DNA of 64,000 bases from Armatimonadota bacterium (GCA_029781035.1 JAKOXK010000001.1:1-64000); one strand, 5' to 3'; positions 8,918 to 17,611 are shown, counted from the stretch's first letter. The notes: generated from the letters alone by a model not told the origin. Numbers and translations are program-made.

Positions 8918-9712
8918 CTAGAGTCCGATCGGGTGCCACACGGTCTTGGTCTCCTGGAACGTCGAGATAGCTGCCAGGCTGTCCCTTGCCTCACCGACCG
9001 GCCAGAAGGAGACGCGTTTGAGGTTCTCAGCGGCCTCTGCCAGGAGTCCGTTTGACCGGGCGTCCTCTGAGTGGACGGCCAGGGCGTTGACGTCCATGTG
9101 CTGAGCAAGGTGAGGCAGAGTTTCGCCCTGTATGCCGGTCAGGATGTTCAAGACCCCGGCCGGAACATCGCTTGTTGAAACGACCTCGGCGAAGACACAC
9201 GCCATCACGGGAGTCTGGTCTGAGGCCAGCATGACGCAAGTGTTCCCTCCTGTCAGGACGGGCGCCACCGCCCCAACCATGGACGTGAGCGTCGTTCCTC
9301 CACAAGCGACACCCACCACTCCCATCGGCTCAGCAAAACTGAAATTGAAGTACGGAGCGGCGACCGGGTTCACAGTCGCTAGGCACTGCTGGTACTTGTC
9401 CGCCCACCCTGCGTAGTGGACAAGAAGGTCGATGGAGTTTTCGACGTCCTGAAGCGCCGTCACGTCGCTGAAGTCTTGACTCCTTGCCTCGAGCATCTCG
9501 GCCATCCGATAGAGGATCTGGCCGCGATTCATGGCCGTTTTGGCCGACCAACCGCTGCACGCTGCTCGGGCAGCTTTGACCGCGTCCCGCACGTCCTTTC
9601 GCGATGCATGGCAGACGTTGACGCCTCCAACCTCCAGCGACCGCCCGCTCTCTGACCGGACGAACTGCCCGCCGATCAGCATTTTGTACGTCTTCCTCAC
9701 CACCGTGCGCAC
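8918..9712 (-). CDS. C-terminal, catalytically dead half of an ALDH16-like aldehyde dehydrogenase
   Basis: A 264-residue aldehyde dehydrogenase fold that stops after the cofactor-binding half. It has IGGQFVRSESGR, AARAACSGWSAKTAMNRG and AVAPVLTGGNTCVMLAS, but no catalytic cysteine loop and no ELGGK. It lies in the same frame as the complete aldehyde dehydrogenase upstream, separated by one UGA and one codon. GGAGGTG at 9722-9728 stands 9 bases before the GTG start, so separate initiation is likely. Bacterial ALDH16 proteins carry precisely such a truncated second domain fused to a full first domain (about 780 residues; here 514 + 264). The probable role is structural, completing the oligomer of the active half. 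Confidence 0.8.
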   Translation of the reverse strand: MRTVVRKTYKMLIGGQFVRSESGRSLEVGGVNVCHASRKDVRDAVKAARAACSGWSAKTAMNRGQILYRMAEMLEARSQDFSDVTALQDVENSIDLLVHYAGWADKYQQCLATVNPVAAPYFNFSFAEPMGVVGVACGGTTLTSMVGAVAPVLTGGNTCVMLASDQTPVMACVFAEVVSTSDVPAGVLNILTGIQGETLPHLAQHMDVNALAVHSEDARSNGLLAEAAENLKRVSFWPVGEARDSLAAISTFQETKTVWHPIGL

Positions 9713-9715
9713 GGC

Positions 9716-11260
9716 TCAACTCACCTCCAGGTAGCTTGCGAGCCCTTGCAGGCCACCTTCCCTTCCGTAACCGCTCTCCTTGTACCCACCAAAGGGTGAC
9801 GAAGGGTCGAACTTGTTGAAAGTGTTCGCCCAAACGACTCCAGACTTCAGTTTGGACAGCACCTTGTACGTCTTCGACCCCTTGTCGGTCCAGACTCCAG
9901 CGCTGAGGCCATAGGGGGTGTTGTTGGCTTTCTCGATGGCTTCTTCCGGTGTCCGAAAACTCATGGCTGCGAGTACCGGGCCGAAGATCTCTTCCTGAGC
10001 GATCCTATTCGTCTGGGCGACCCCCTTGAACACGGACGGCCGGAACCAAAATCCCCGCTCAGGTAGACCACAGCGTGTCTGAATGAGGTCGCATCCGTCG
10101 TCAAGGCCGCTCTGGACGAGTTCCTCGATCTTTCTGAGCTGCGCGGCCGAGTTGATGGCACCGATGTCGGTGTTCTTGTCGAGCGGATCACCGACCACCA
10201 ACGTCTGCATCCGGTCCTCGAGCTTCTGCATGACCGTCCCGAAAACGCTCTCCTGCACGAGCAAGCGCGAACCGGCACAGCACACGTGCCCCTGGTTGAA
10301 GAAAATGCCGTTGACGATGCCTTCGACGGCCTGGTCGATGGAAGCGTCCTCAAAGACGATGTTGGCCGCCTTGCCACCGAGTTCGAGGGTCAAGTGTTTG
10401 GCTCTGGCTGTCCGCTGGATGAGCTTCCCGACTTCAGTGCTGCCCGTGAACGCGATCTTGTCGACTCCTTCGTGGGCGACCAACGCAGCTCCGGTCTCGC
10501 CCGCGCCCGTCACGATATTGACGACCCCAGGTGGAAGTTCTGCTTGCACTAGGACATCGGCCAACAAAAGCGCGGTGAGGGGTGTGGTTTCGGCCGGCTT
10601 GAGGACGCAGGTGTTGCCTGTCGCTAAGGCCGGCGCCAGCTTCCAAGCGGCCATCAGCAGGGGGAAATTCCACGGGATGATTTGGCCGGCGACGCCCAGG
10701 GGTCGTACCGATCGTCCCGGGAACGCATAGGGAAGTTTGTCCGCCCAGCCGGCATAGTAGAAGAAATGGGCTGCGGCCAAAGGTACGTCGACGTCCCGGC
10801 TCTCTCGTATCGGCTTGCCGCCGTCCAAGCTCTCGAGGACAGCGAACTCTCGAGCCCGCTCTTGCAGGATCCGCGCGATCCGGAACACGTACTTCGCCCT
10901 GTCGGAAGCGGGCATCCCAGACCAACCCGGCAGGGCCGAGCGCGCGGCCCGGACGGCTTGATCTACGTCTTCCTGGCTGCCGACTGCGACTTCACCTAAG
11001 ACTTCTTCCGTAGCGGGATTGATCGTCGCGAAGTACTGGCCCGAGCGCGGCTCGACGAACCTGCCGCCGATAAAGTGACCCTGGCGGCTTGGCACTGAGA
11101 CGATCTCCTTCGACTCTGGTGCCGGGGAGTAGGGCCACTTGCCTCCAAACTTCAGAGTCGGCCGTTGGCCCGCTGTCGGCACGACCTCAGCGCCACTCGG
11201 GTCGAGCCCGTTTTCGACGAGTGCTGTGAGTGTCTTTCTCGACGCCTTTGTGCTGCTCAT
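9716..11260 (-). CDS. Aldehyde dehydrogenase, catalytic (ALDH16-type first domain)
   Basis: A 514-residue NAD(P)-dependent aldehyde dehydrogenase that oxidises aldehydes to acids in the cytoplasm. Landmarks: IPWNFPLLMAAWK (oxyanion Asn), FTGSTEVGK (cofactor loop), LELGGK (general base about E293), NQGHVCCAGSR (catalytic cysteine about C327) and EEIFGPV. An N-terminal extension of about 55 residues precedes the usual IGGRFVEP start, as in ALDH16 proteins. The following small ORF is its in-frame C-terminal half behind a single UGA. deoC lies 1.8 kb upstream on the same strand, with only a rightward gene between; acetaldehyde from deoxyribose-phosphate cleavage is a plausible substrate, inferred from context. 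Confidence 0.92.
   Translation of the reverse strand: MSSTKASRKTLTALVENGLDPSGAEVVPTAGQRPTLKFGGKWPYSPAPESKEIVSVPSRQGHFIGGRFVEPRSGQYFATINPATEEVLGEVAVGSQEDVDQAVRAARSALPGWSGMPASDRAKYVFRIARILQERAREFAVLESLDGGKPIRESRDVDVPLAAAHFFYYAGWADKLPYAFPGRSVRPLGVAGQIIPWNFPLLMAAWKLAPALATGNTCVLKPAETTPLTALLLADVLVQAELPPGVVNIVTGAGETGAALVAHEGVDKIAFTGSTEVGKLIQRTARAKHLTLELGGKAANIVFEDASIDQAVEGIVNGIFFNQGHVCCAGSRLLVQESVFGTVMQKLEDRMQTLVVGDPLDKNTDIGAINSAAQLRKIEELVQSGLDDGCDLIQTRCGLPERGFWFRPSVFKGVAQTNRIAQEEIFGPVLAAMSFRTPEEAIEKANNTPYGLSAGVWTDKGSKTYKVLSKLKSGVVWANTFNKFDPSSPFGGYKESGYGREGGLQGLASYLEVS
9722..9728 (-). promoter_or_regulatory. Shine-Dalgarno site that decides the start of the second ALDH half
   Basis: On the minus strand GGAGGTG lies inside the last codons of the upstream aldehyde dehydrogenase gene, nine bases before the GTG at 9712. 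It argues that ribosomes re-initiate after the UGA rather than that the gene is simply broken. Immediately after the UGA the sequence CCGTGCGCACGG is a perfect 12-base palindrome that contains the GTG start and could fold over it. Confidence 0.7.
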
Positions 11261-11479
11261 GCGGTGATCCCCGTACCGGTGCCTGGCCTGGAATTTACCT
11301 CTGGGACGACTCTGGACCCGTCGACGCTTGCGTACCGGCCCTTATGCCTGACTTTGGACACAACCGGCTCGGGAATGACGGGAGTCATCTTTGAAACCGG
11401 ATAGAACCATCCAGACTCGTTCTCATGGGCCCGCAGCCCGAACCCTGAACAGCGCTGAGGGAATCCCAGGAAGGAGACA
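11261..11479. other. Divergent intergenic region, no gene supported
   Basis: About 219 bases separate the leftward aldehyde dehydrogenase from the rightward secreted protein, so both promoters should lie here. A leftward ORF can be read through it (ending at 11257 and overlapping the dehydrogenase start by four bases), but its upstream part is antisense to the next gene and I see no ribosome site or family motif, so I do not call it. The rightward gene has AGGAAGGAG just before its ATG. Confidence 0.4.
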
Positions 11480-12766
11480 ATGTCCGCAACCGCCTTGTTG
11501 ATCGCATCCACCGTCCTCGGACAGATTTCGGGGCAACCGAACCTGCGCCCAAAGCCGCCAATACAGTCGGTCACAGAACACGAGCGGGGACTTTACGAAC
11601 GGCTTGTCTATCCCCTGCTGAGAAACCCCGAGTGGAAGGAGGGGTTCGCCTATCCTGCAGGCCACTTCCTGATGGTGCCCCTTCATGCAGCTTACTGGTT
11701 GCACCAGCCGGATTGGCAAGCCGCCTTTCGTGACCAGTTCACTCGCATGTTGGCGGCACCGCCCGAGGATTTCACCACCAATCCCCTGGCCCGCAGCCAA
11801 TACTTCTACTTGGCCAGTGAGTTCCTAGTCCTCGAACTTGAGACCAACGGCCGCAGTCAGCTGACCCGCCGGCTGGAAACGTTCCTGACGCGTGAAATCT
11901 CCAACCGCTGGACTCGACAAGACGCCATCGCGTTCGACCACAAGCCGTTTACCGGGGTGAAGGCGCGTCTCGACCACAAGCTGTCCCTGTCAAGGTCTGC
12001 TGTCTCGTACTACAGAGCGATCACGGACGAAGAGATGTTCCTCTTCGCCATAGCATCGGACTTGGCTCATGCAGCACGGATTCAGGGAACGCTCTCGTCC
12101 CTCAACAAGAACGTCGATGAAATGGGGGACTACCTGCAGGCAGTGATCGCCGACCGGGGTTCAGACACATCGGGCGGAGGTTGGTCTTTCGACACAGGCG
12201 TTTGGGCAGACCACCCGGACGACGCCTATGCCCAACACCTCGCTGCTTACTCCGGGATGAAACCGCTCAAGCGTCCTCAGGTCGCTTGGGACAGCTCGCA
12301 CTTCCACCGCTTCGGGCTGTTCGTTGTCTCCTATCGAGACGCCTTCGCGATCGGATCGGCTCCGTACAAGCGGTTCGAGTCCATTCGACTTCAGTTGGCG
12401 ACTCAGTTCAAGTCCCAAGTCTTGCTGCCGCCTTCAGACGGGTTCCCCAACTTCAGGACGAAGAACTACATGGACGGTTGGAACGGCCTTTATCGCTATG
12501 GAAGTGACCCGCAACTAGGCGCGCACAAGGGTTACGGCGGATACCAGCTATCCGGAACCTTCTTTTTGGGATGGTGGGCCTTTCTCAACGACCCCGGCAT
12601 CCTCGGAGCCTACCAGCGTGCGAGCCGTCTCTTCCCTCTCTCCGAAACGGTGTTGCGGACCTATCTCGGACCGCTGTATACGGTCAACCGCTCGAAGAAG
12701 ACATGGTACGAGACGGGCATGGCAGAGCTGCTCACGAGTCTCAGCTCCAAATTCAGCCGAGATTGA
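11480..12766 (+). CDS. Unknown secreted protein, possibly an alpha-helical toroid enzyme
   Basis: A 428-residue protein I do not recognise. A short hydrophobic N-terminus (MSATALLIASTVLGQISGQ) suggests export. The body is rich in aromatic residues and predicted helices (GLYERLVYPLL, FLMVPLHAAYWLHQPDW, YFYLASEFLVLELE, MYDGWN-like segments), and GGGWSFDTGVWADHPDDAYAQHLAAY looks like a substrate-binding surface. This resembles the (alpha/alpha) toroid folds of polysaccharide lyases and glycoside hydrolases, but no signature is secure. ATG at 11480 is preceded by AGGAAGGAG, giving a confident start. Its neighbours (aldehyde dehydrogenase, deoC) face the other way, so it appears to be transcribed alone. 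Confidence 0.6.
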   Translation: MSATALLIASTVLGQISGQPNLRPKPPIQSVTEHERGLYERLVYPLLRNPEWKEGFAYPAGHFLMVPLHAAYWLHQPDWQAAFRDQFTRMLAAPPEDFTTNPLARSQYFYLASEFLVLELETNGRSQLTRRLETFLTREISNRWTRQDAIAFDHKPFTGVKARLDHKLSLSRSAVSYYRAITDEEMFLFAIASDLAHAARIQGTLSSLNKNVDEMGDYLQAVIADRGSDTSGGGWSFDTGVWADHPDDAYAQHLAAYSGMKPLKRPQVAWDSSHFHRFGLFVVSYRDAFAIGSAPYKRFESIRLQLATQFKSQVLLPPSDGFPNFRTKNYMDGWNGLYRYGSDPQLGAHKGYGGYQLSGTFFLGWWAFLNDPGILGAYQRASRLFPLSETVLRTYLGPLYTVNRSKKTWYETGMAELLTSLSSKFSRD

Positions 12767-12850
12767 GCCGGACGCGCGAAAAAGTCAGCCTTTCGCCACT
12801 AAATGTGACATTGTTCACGTCGAAATCGCAGGAAGTCGGTTTATCCTGTG

Positions 12851-12878
12851 TTGGTGACGGGAGCGAAGCGCCTATAAC
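12851..12878 (+). promoter_or_regulatory. Candidate promoter of a small RNA
   Basis: TTGGTG (12851-12856) and TATAAC (12873-12878) are separated by 16 bases, a sigma-70-like spacing. Nothing coding follows; a strong terminator lies about 140 bases downstream. The match to consensus is partial, so this is a candidate only. Confidence 0.35.
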
Positions 12879-12883
12879 CGGAA

Positions 12884-13024
12884 CCATGCGACGATTTGAG
12901 CCTCACCCATTGGAGAGGAGGCGTTTGGGGAGCCAGCGGCCCCACCGGTTTTAGCTCAGTCCTTCTCGGCTCAACAGATGGCTGGGCACGGCGGTCGGGC
13001 AGGTTTCGACCGCCGCTTTTCTTT
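12884..13024 (+). ncRNA. Candidate small RNA between a promoter-like site and a strong terminator
   Basis: The roughly 277 bases between the unknown secreted gene and deoC contain no credible ORF. A promoter-like pair (12851-12878) and a perfect 9-base-pair terminator with a U-rich tail (12989-13024) bracket about 140 bases with local inverted repeats such as GGGG...CCCC near 12927-12942. I could not match it to 6S, SRP, tmRNA or RNase P RNA. Alternatively it is just the 3' untranslated region of the gene ending at 12766, although a 220-base trailer would be long. Confidence 0.35.
12989..13024 (+). terminator. Intrinsic terminator
   Basis: CGGCGGTCG (12989-12997) pairs perfectly with CGACCGCCG (13007-13015) over a nine-base loop, followed by CTTTTCTTT on the plus strand. 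It is rightward only; the reverse strand has no U tract. Confidence 0.85.
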
Positions 13025-13043
13025 AACCGCCACGTCGTCGCCG

Positions 13044-13997
13044 TCAATCCAGGCTGAAGTAGTCCGCGCTTTGATAGCGGCCAGACACTTGCTTGGCGAG
13101 CTGCATGAGGAGGTCGTTGACCAGCCCGCTGGCGCCGAACCGAAAGAGGTCAGGGGTCAGCCAGTCGTCCCCCAGCGTCTCCGCCAGCATGACCAGGTAG
13201 TGCAGCGCCTCCTTTGCCGTTCGGATCCCCCCCGCCGGCTTCATCCCGACCTTGACCCCCGTCTCGTAGTAGTGGTCTCGGATCGCTTCGAGCATCACCA
13301 AGGTGACGGGCATCGTCGCAGCGGGCTGTATCTTGCCGGTCGAGGTCTTGATAAAGTCGGCGCCGGCGTCCATCGCCAGCCTACTAGCCCTTCTGACCGC
13401 GTCGTAGTTGCCGATCTCACCTGTCTCCAAAATGACTTTGAGGTGTGCGGTGCCACAGGCAGCCTTGAAGGCCGCGATCTCCTCGAACACTGTGTCGTAG
13501 TCGCCCTGCAAAAGTGCCCCACGGTTGACCACCATATCGATCTCGTCGGCACCGCTCGACCGGGCCTCACGAACGTCTTGGAGGCGGATTTCGAGGGGGT
13601 ACTGGCCACTGGGGAACCCAGTCGCAACGGAGGCGACCTTCACTCCAGTTCCCCGTAGCTCGTCGACAGCGGTCGAAACGAGGTTGGGGTAGACGCAGAC
13701 AGCAGCGACGCTCAGCGGGGCCATCTGATAACGATCCGTCAGGATCCGTTGGAGGTCGTTGGGCACAGGTTGCCTCGCCTTCCGGCACATCTGACGAACC
13801 TTTCCCTCAGTGTCCTTGCCCTCCAGTGTCGTCAAATCGCACATGGCCAGAGCCATGCACAGACCCTGTATCTTCGATTCGTTCTTGATGGAACGCTTCG
13901 TGAACCGAGCAGCACGCTCCTCGACGTTGACTTGGTCGACCGTCCGGTCGAGGGAGCCGTATTCACGGGACGATGCTGACGGCGACATCGCCTGCAT
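13044..13997 (-). CDS. deoC: Deoxyribose-phosphate aldolase
   Basis: A 317-residue class I aldolase that splits 2-deoxyribose 5-phosphate into glyceraldehyde 3-phosphate and acetaldehyde in nucleoside breakdown. The Schiff-base lysine is in DFIKTSTGK (about K217) and the second lysine in KPAGGIRT (about K253). CVYPNLV and ASVATGFPSG match the family core. It is longer than the 220-260-residue enzymes because of about 75 extra N-terminal residues; an alternative ATG nine bases in (13988) is possible. dtd lies 12 bases upstream on the same strand. The split aldehyde dehydrogenase farther downstream could remove the acetaldehyde. Confidence 0.94.
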   Translation of the reverse strand: MQAMSPSASSREYGSLDRTVDQVNVEERAARFTKRSIKNESKIQGLCMALAMCDLTTLEGKDTEGKVRQMCRKARQPVPNDLQRILTDRYQMAPLSVAAVCVYPNLVSTAVDELRGTGVKVASVATGFPSGQYPLEIRLQDVREARSSGADEIDMVVNRGALLQGDYDTVFEEIAAFKAACGTAHLKVILETGEIGNYDAVRRASRLAMDAGADFIKTSTGKIQPAATMPVTLVMLEAIRDHYYETGVKVGMKPAGGIRTAKEALHYLVMLAETLGDDWLTPDLFRFGASGLVNDLLMQLAKQVSGRYQSADYFSLD

Positions 13998-14009
13998 TCT
14001 ACTGGCTAG

Positions 14010-14468
14010 TCAGGCCTCCGCCACCAAGGTGACCGGACCATCGTTCAGCAGTTCGACTCCCATGTGCTCCCCGAAGGCGCCAGTTGCGACTCGTGCCCCC
14101 AGTCGCCCGAGTTCGGCGACAAATGTCTCGAACAGGGCCTTGCCGGTCTCGTACCCCGCAGCGGCGGTGAAGCTCGGCCGCCGCTGGGTGGCATCGCCGT
14201 AGACTGTGAAATTGGAGACGGCCAACACATTGGCAGCGTTCAGTCCTCCCTTATCGGCCTCAAAGTCCCTCAGATTGAGGTTCATCTTTCCTTCGGCATC
14301 AGGGAAGACGCGCATGCCCACGACACGGTCGGCCAGTTTGCGCGCTTCCGACTCGGTGTCCTCTCTGCCTGCTGCGACGAGCACGAGAAACCCCGGACCA
14401 CACGAGCCGACCACCCGGCCCTCGACCGTCACCCGGGCCCACGAGACCCTCTGAACGACTGCGCGCAT
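14010..14468 (-). CDS. dtd: D-aminoacyl-tRNA deacylase
   Basis: A 152-residue, full-length DTD. It hydrolyses D-amino acids (and glycine) from mischarged tRNA. The N-terminus MRAVVQRVSWARVTVEG, the first catalytic motif in the form VSNFTVYGDATQRRPSF, and the second motif NDGPVT near the C-terminus identify it. The gene is compactly placed between rel (16 bases upstream) and deoC (12 bases downstream), so rel-dtd-deoC probably form one leftward operon. The rel-dtd pairing is common in bacteria. Confidence 0.95.
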   Translation of the reverse strand: MRAVVQRVSWARVTVEGRVVGSCGPGFLVLVAAGREDTESEARKLADRVVGMRVFPDAEGKMNLNLRDFEADKGGLNAANVLAVSNFTVYGDATQRRPSFTAAAGYETGKALFETFVAELGRLGARVATGAFGEHMGVELLNDGPVTLVAEA

Positions 14469-14484
14469 CGTCTTGGATTGTGCC

Positions 14485-16689
14485 TCAGGCTCCCATGACC
14501 CTCAGGATCGAGATCACGTCGGTCAGGTTGCCAATTTTGTTCATGACGACTTGAAGGTGGGCAACGTCCCGGACCTCAACCGTCACGTCGATCTCAGCCG
14601 TATGGTTCGGCAAGACCTTGACATTCATTCCGGAGATGTTGGTCTTGCTCTCGCCCAGGATCACCGAGATGTCCATCAGGAGGCCCTGGCGGTTCAACGT
14701 GATGATCTTGAGCTCGACGGGGTGCGCCGTCCCGTCGGGCGGCCACTCGAGCGGGATCAAGCGCTCGCTCTCCGTCTCCATGAGCCTGAGTGCGTTCGGG
14801 CAGGCCCTCCCGTGGATGATGATCCCGCGCCCCCTGGTCACGTAGCCGGATACGTCCTCGCCGGGAATCGGCTTGCAGCATTTGGCCCGGCGGAACATGA
14901 CGTTGTCCACTCCGCCCGCCACGATCGTGGCTTCCTTCTGAGGGCCTCGGATCTTGACGAAGGCGTCCGGCTGCTGCTCTCGGACGATTCCTTTGATCCT
15001 CTCGACCGCGGCCTGGACACTGAGGATGCCCTCACCGATGCGGGCGAACACGTCTTGGGCGTTCTCGCAATGTTTGAACTCCTTGGCGAGTTCATTCATC
15101 TTATCCTCACCGATGTACTGCTTGGGGTCGACCCCGGCTGCCCGCAGACCTCGTTCCAAGGCCTCCTTGCCACGGGCGGAACTCTCGTTGCGGTTCCTTC
15201 GGCGGAAGTAAGTCCGTAGTTTCGACTTGGCATGCGCGCTAGATACGAACTCGAGCCAGTCGAGGCTTGGCTGCGCGTTGGATCTCGTGATCAGTTCGAC
15301 GACGTCTCCGTTCTGGAGCTTGGTCGCCAGGGGGACCATGACCCCGTTAACACGGGCCCCGAAAGTCTTCAGACCAAGGTCGGTGTGGACCCGGAAAGCA
15401 AAGTCGATGGTGGTGGAGTCCTTGGGCAGATCGAGAACGTCGCCTTTGGGAGTGAAGACGAAAACCTGTTCGCTGAAGAGGTCGGTCGAGACCGTCCGCA
15501 GAAAGTCGCTCGAAGTCGTGTTGTCACTCGTCCAGTCGAAGAGCTGCCGCCGGAGCATGTCGATGCCACCGGCTTCGTGCTTGGCCCGACCCTCTTTGTA
15601 GCTGAAGTGAGCGGCCACGCCAAACTCGGCCACTTCGTGCATCGCCTTGGTCCGGATTTGGATCTCGAGGGGGTCGCCGCCTGGCCCAATGACCTTCGTG
15701 TGGAGCGACTGGTAGCCGTTTGGCTTGGGCATGGCGATGTAGTCGTAGAAGAGGCCCGGCATGGGTAGCCAAAGCTCGTGGACGATACCGAGCACCAAGT
15801 AGCACTCGAACGTTTCCTCCACGATGACCCGCATCGCCTGCAGATCGTAGATCTCTTCAAACGGGATGCCCTGTTTGACGACCTTGTTGAAGATGCTGTA
15901 AAGGTGTTTCGGACGGCTCGTGATGCTGGCAGACTCGAGTCCCCGCTCGTCGAGCCGTTTGCGAAGGATCCGCGTCGCCTGGTGGAGTTCATCTTCACGC
16001 TGGTGGCGTGTCTTAGAGACTTTCTCGCTGATCTCCTGGAACTCGTGAGGGTGCAGCGTTTTGAAAGCGAGGTCCTCCAACTGCCACTTGACCTGCCAGA
16101 TGCCGAGCCTTGCCGCGAGCGGCGCATAGACGTCCAGTGTCTCGTTGGCGATGCGCGTCTGCTTGTCCGGCGGGAGGGCGTCGAGCGTCCGCATGTTGTG
16201 CAGCCTGTCGGCCAACTTGATCACCATGACCCGGACATCTTGGGCCATGGCCAGCAGCATCTTGCGCAGGCTCTCGGCGGCCCGCGTCGTTTCCGCCGCG
16301 ATCCGTTGACGGTCGCTCGCGTCGGCCTTGACGTTGAGGCTCAACTTGGTCACTCCACCGACCAGGTGGGCGACATCGTCGCCGAACTGGGCGGCGACAT
16401 CCTCGATCTTGACGGCGGTGTCCTCGACCACGTCGTGCAACAGCGAGGCGATGATGGAGTCCTCGTCGGTCCGCAAAGCGGCCACGATCTTGGCGACCTC
16501 GACCGGATGCGTGACGTACGCCTCTCCCGACCGGCGGAACTGCCCTTCGTGGGCCTTGGCGGCCACGTTGTAGGCTGCGGTCACGCGCAACTCGTCCACG
16601 TCAGGCAGGTTCGCTTTGACGACGTCGAGCAGGCCGGACAAGCCGTCAGGCGTTCCGGTCGGGCCAGACTGGTCTGAAACGACGGCCAT
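14485..16689 (-). CDS. rel: Bifunctional (p)ppGpp synthetase/hydrolase, Rel family
   Basis: A full-length 734-residue stringent-response enzyme. Domains in order: HD hydrolase with HPVEVAKIVA and LLHDVVEDT (His-Asp about residues 85-86); synthetase with IYDLQAMRVIV and MPKPNGYQSLHTKV; TGS with VFVFTPKGDVLDLP and FRVHTDLG; and a C-terminal zinc-finger / ACT region ending in the ACT repeat. Intact catalytic residues in both N-terminal domains suggest both synthesis and hydrolysis of the alarmone. The ATG at 16689 is chosen; a GTG at 16704 is possible but has its purine-rich site too close. Confidence 0.95.
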   Translation of the reverse strand: MAVVSDQSGPTGTPDGLSGLLDVVKANLPDVDELRVTAAYNVAAKAHEGQFRRSGEAYVTHPVEVAKIVAALRTDEDSIIASLLHDVVEDTAVKIEDVAAQFGDDVAHLVGGVTKLSLNVKADASDRQRIAAETTRAAESLRKMLLAMAQDVRVMVIKLADRLHNMRTLDALPPDKQTRIANETLDVYAPLAARLGIWQVKWQLEDLAFKTLHPHEFQEISEKVSKTRHQREDELHQATRILRKRLDERGLESASITSRPKHLYSIFNKVVKQGIPFEEIYDLQAMRVIVEETFECYLVLGIVHELWLPMPGLFYDYIAMPKPNGYQSLHTKVIGPGGDPLEIQIRTKAMHEVAEFGVAAHFSYKEGRAKHEAGGIDMLRRQLFDWTSDNTTSSDFLRTVSTDLFSEQVFVFTPKGDVLDLPKDSTTIDFAFRVHTDLGLKTFGARVNGVMVPLATKLQNGDVVELITRSNAQPSLDWLEFVSSAHAKSKLRTYFRRRNRNESSARGKEALERGLRAAGVDPKQYIGEDKMNELAKEFKHCENAQDVFARIGEGILSVQAAVERIKGIVREQQPDAFVKIRGPQKEATIVAGGVDNVMFRRAKCCKPIPGEDVSGYVTRGRGIIIHGRACPNALRLMETESERLIPLEWPPDGTAHPVELKIITLNRQGLLMDISVILGESKTNISGMNVKVLPNHTAEIDVTVEVRDVAHLQVVMNKIGNLTDVISILRVMGA

Positions 16690-16759
16690 AGTTGACGTGC
16701 CCACAACCTCGGCTCAGGCCTCGGTTCGGGTGGAGGCGCTAGTTTATCTGACTCCGGTG

Positions 16760-17506
16760 TCAGGTAGGGAGAGCGCTGGCCCGCGAAGCCAGGATCTCAC
16801 GCACGGTCGCCGCCTGTTCGGGCGTGTCGACGGCGAGCGCGGTTCCCTGAGCGGGCGACATCTTGATGCGGACTCCATGTTCCATGAACCGGAGTTGCTC
16901 GAGGCTCTCCGCCAGTTCGAGTGGGCTGGGGCCCCAACCGGAATAGGCCGTGAGGGCGTTTCGGGCGATTGCGTAGAGTCCGATGTGCTTCTTGACGGGG
17001 ACGGTCCGCCGGGCGCGCGGATAGGGCACCGGGTAGCGGGAGAAGTACAGGGCGAAGTCTTCCGCGTCGGTGACGACTTTGACCACGGCGGGATTGTCCC
17101 ACTCGTCGTCGGGGCATTCGCAATACACGCTGGCCATGGCAATGCCCGGATCCTGCTGGACAGGACCGACACAGGCCACGATCGACGACGGATCCATCAA
17201 GGGCTCGTCGCCCTGGACGTTCACATAGAGGTCGGCTTGTATGAGTCCTGCGACTTCAGCCATCCGGTCGGTCCCGGTCGCATGGTCCGGCGAGGTCAGG
17301 ACGCCTTCGGCGCCAAAACTGGCGCAGGCCCGGACAATCTCGGGGTCGGGCGTCGCGACGACGACCCTTTCGGCCACTCCCGAAGCAAGGCTCGCCTCGA
17401 AAACCCACTGGACCATGGGCTTGCCACACAGGTCGGCGAGGGGCTTGCCGGGAAACCGCGTGCTGCCCATGCGCGCGGGAATGACGATCACGGTCCGCAC
17501 GTCCAA
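16760..17506 (-). CDS. kdsB: 3-deoxy-manno-octulosonate cytidylyltransferase
   Basis: A 248-residue nucleotidyltransferase that activates Kdo as CMP-Kdo for lipopolysaccharide core synthesis, so the cell probably has an LPS-type outer membrane. VIVIPARMGSTRFPGKPL is the nucleotide-binding signature; YVNVQGDEPLMDP and HIGLYAI follow as in KdsB. The start is drawn at TTG 17506, seven bases after AAAGGG; a GTG at 17500 is the alternative. It is last before the divergent secreted-paralogue array. Homology could also fit neighbouring sugar-acid cytidylyltransferases, but the motif set is the KdsB one. Confidence 0.92.
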   Translation of the reverse strand: MDVRTVIVIPARMGSTRFPGKPLADLCGKPMVQWVFEASLASGVAERVVVATPDPEIVRACASFGAEGVLTSPDHATGTDRMAEVAGLIQADLYVNVQGDEPLMDPSSIVACVGPVQQDPGIAMASVYCECPDDEWDNPAVVKVVTDAEDFALYFSRYPVPYPRARRTVPVKKHIGLYAIARNALTAYSGWGPSPLELAESLEQLRFMEHGVRIKMSPAQGTALAVDTPEQAATVREILASRASALPT

Positions 17507-17611
17507 AATCGTACCCTTTCGACGAGCCTAGCAAATGTGCTTGAACTCGACGTTTTTTTGCCAAGTTTTTAAGTCTGCACAGGCCCATCCGCGCCCTTTC
17601 CCCTCCGTTCG

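Noticed and set aside
9713-9718. UGA between the ALDH halves as a selenocysteine codon
   Set aside because: No cysteine or selenocysteine is expected at this linker position in ALDH16, and only a short palindrome, not a SECIS-like hairpin, follows; re-initiation is simpler.
11257-11388. Small leftward ORF overlapping the aldehyde dehydrogenase start by four bases
   Set aside because: The ATGA overlap is suggestive, but there is no ribosome site, no recognisable motif, and the longer reading is antisense to the secreted protein gene.
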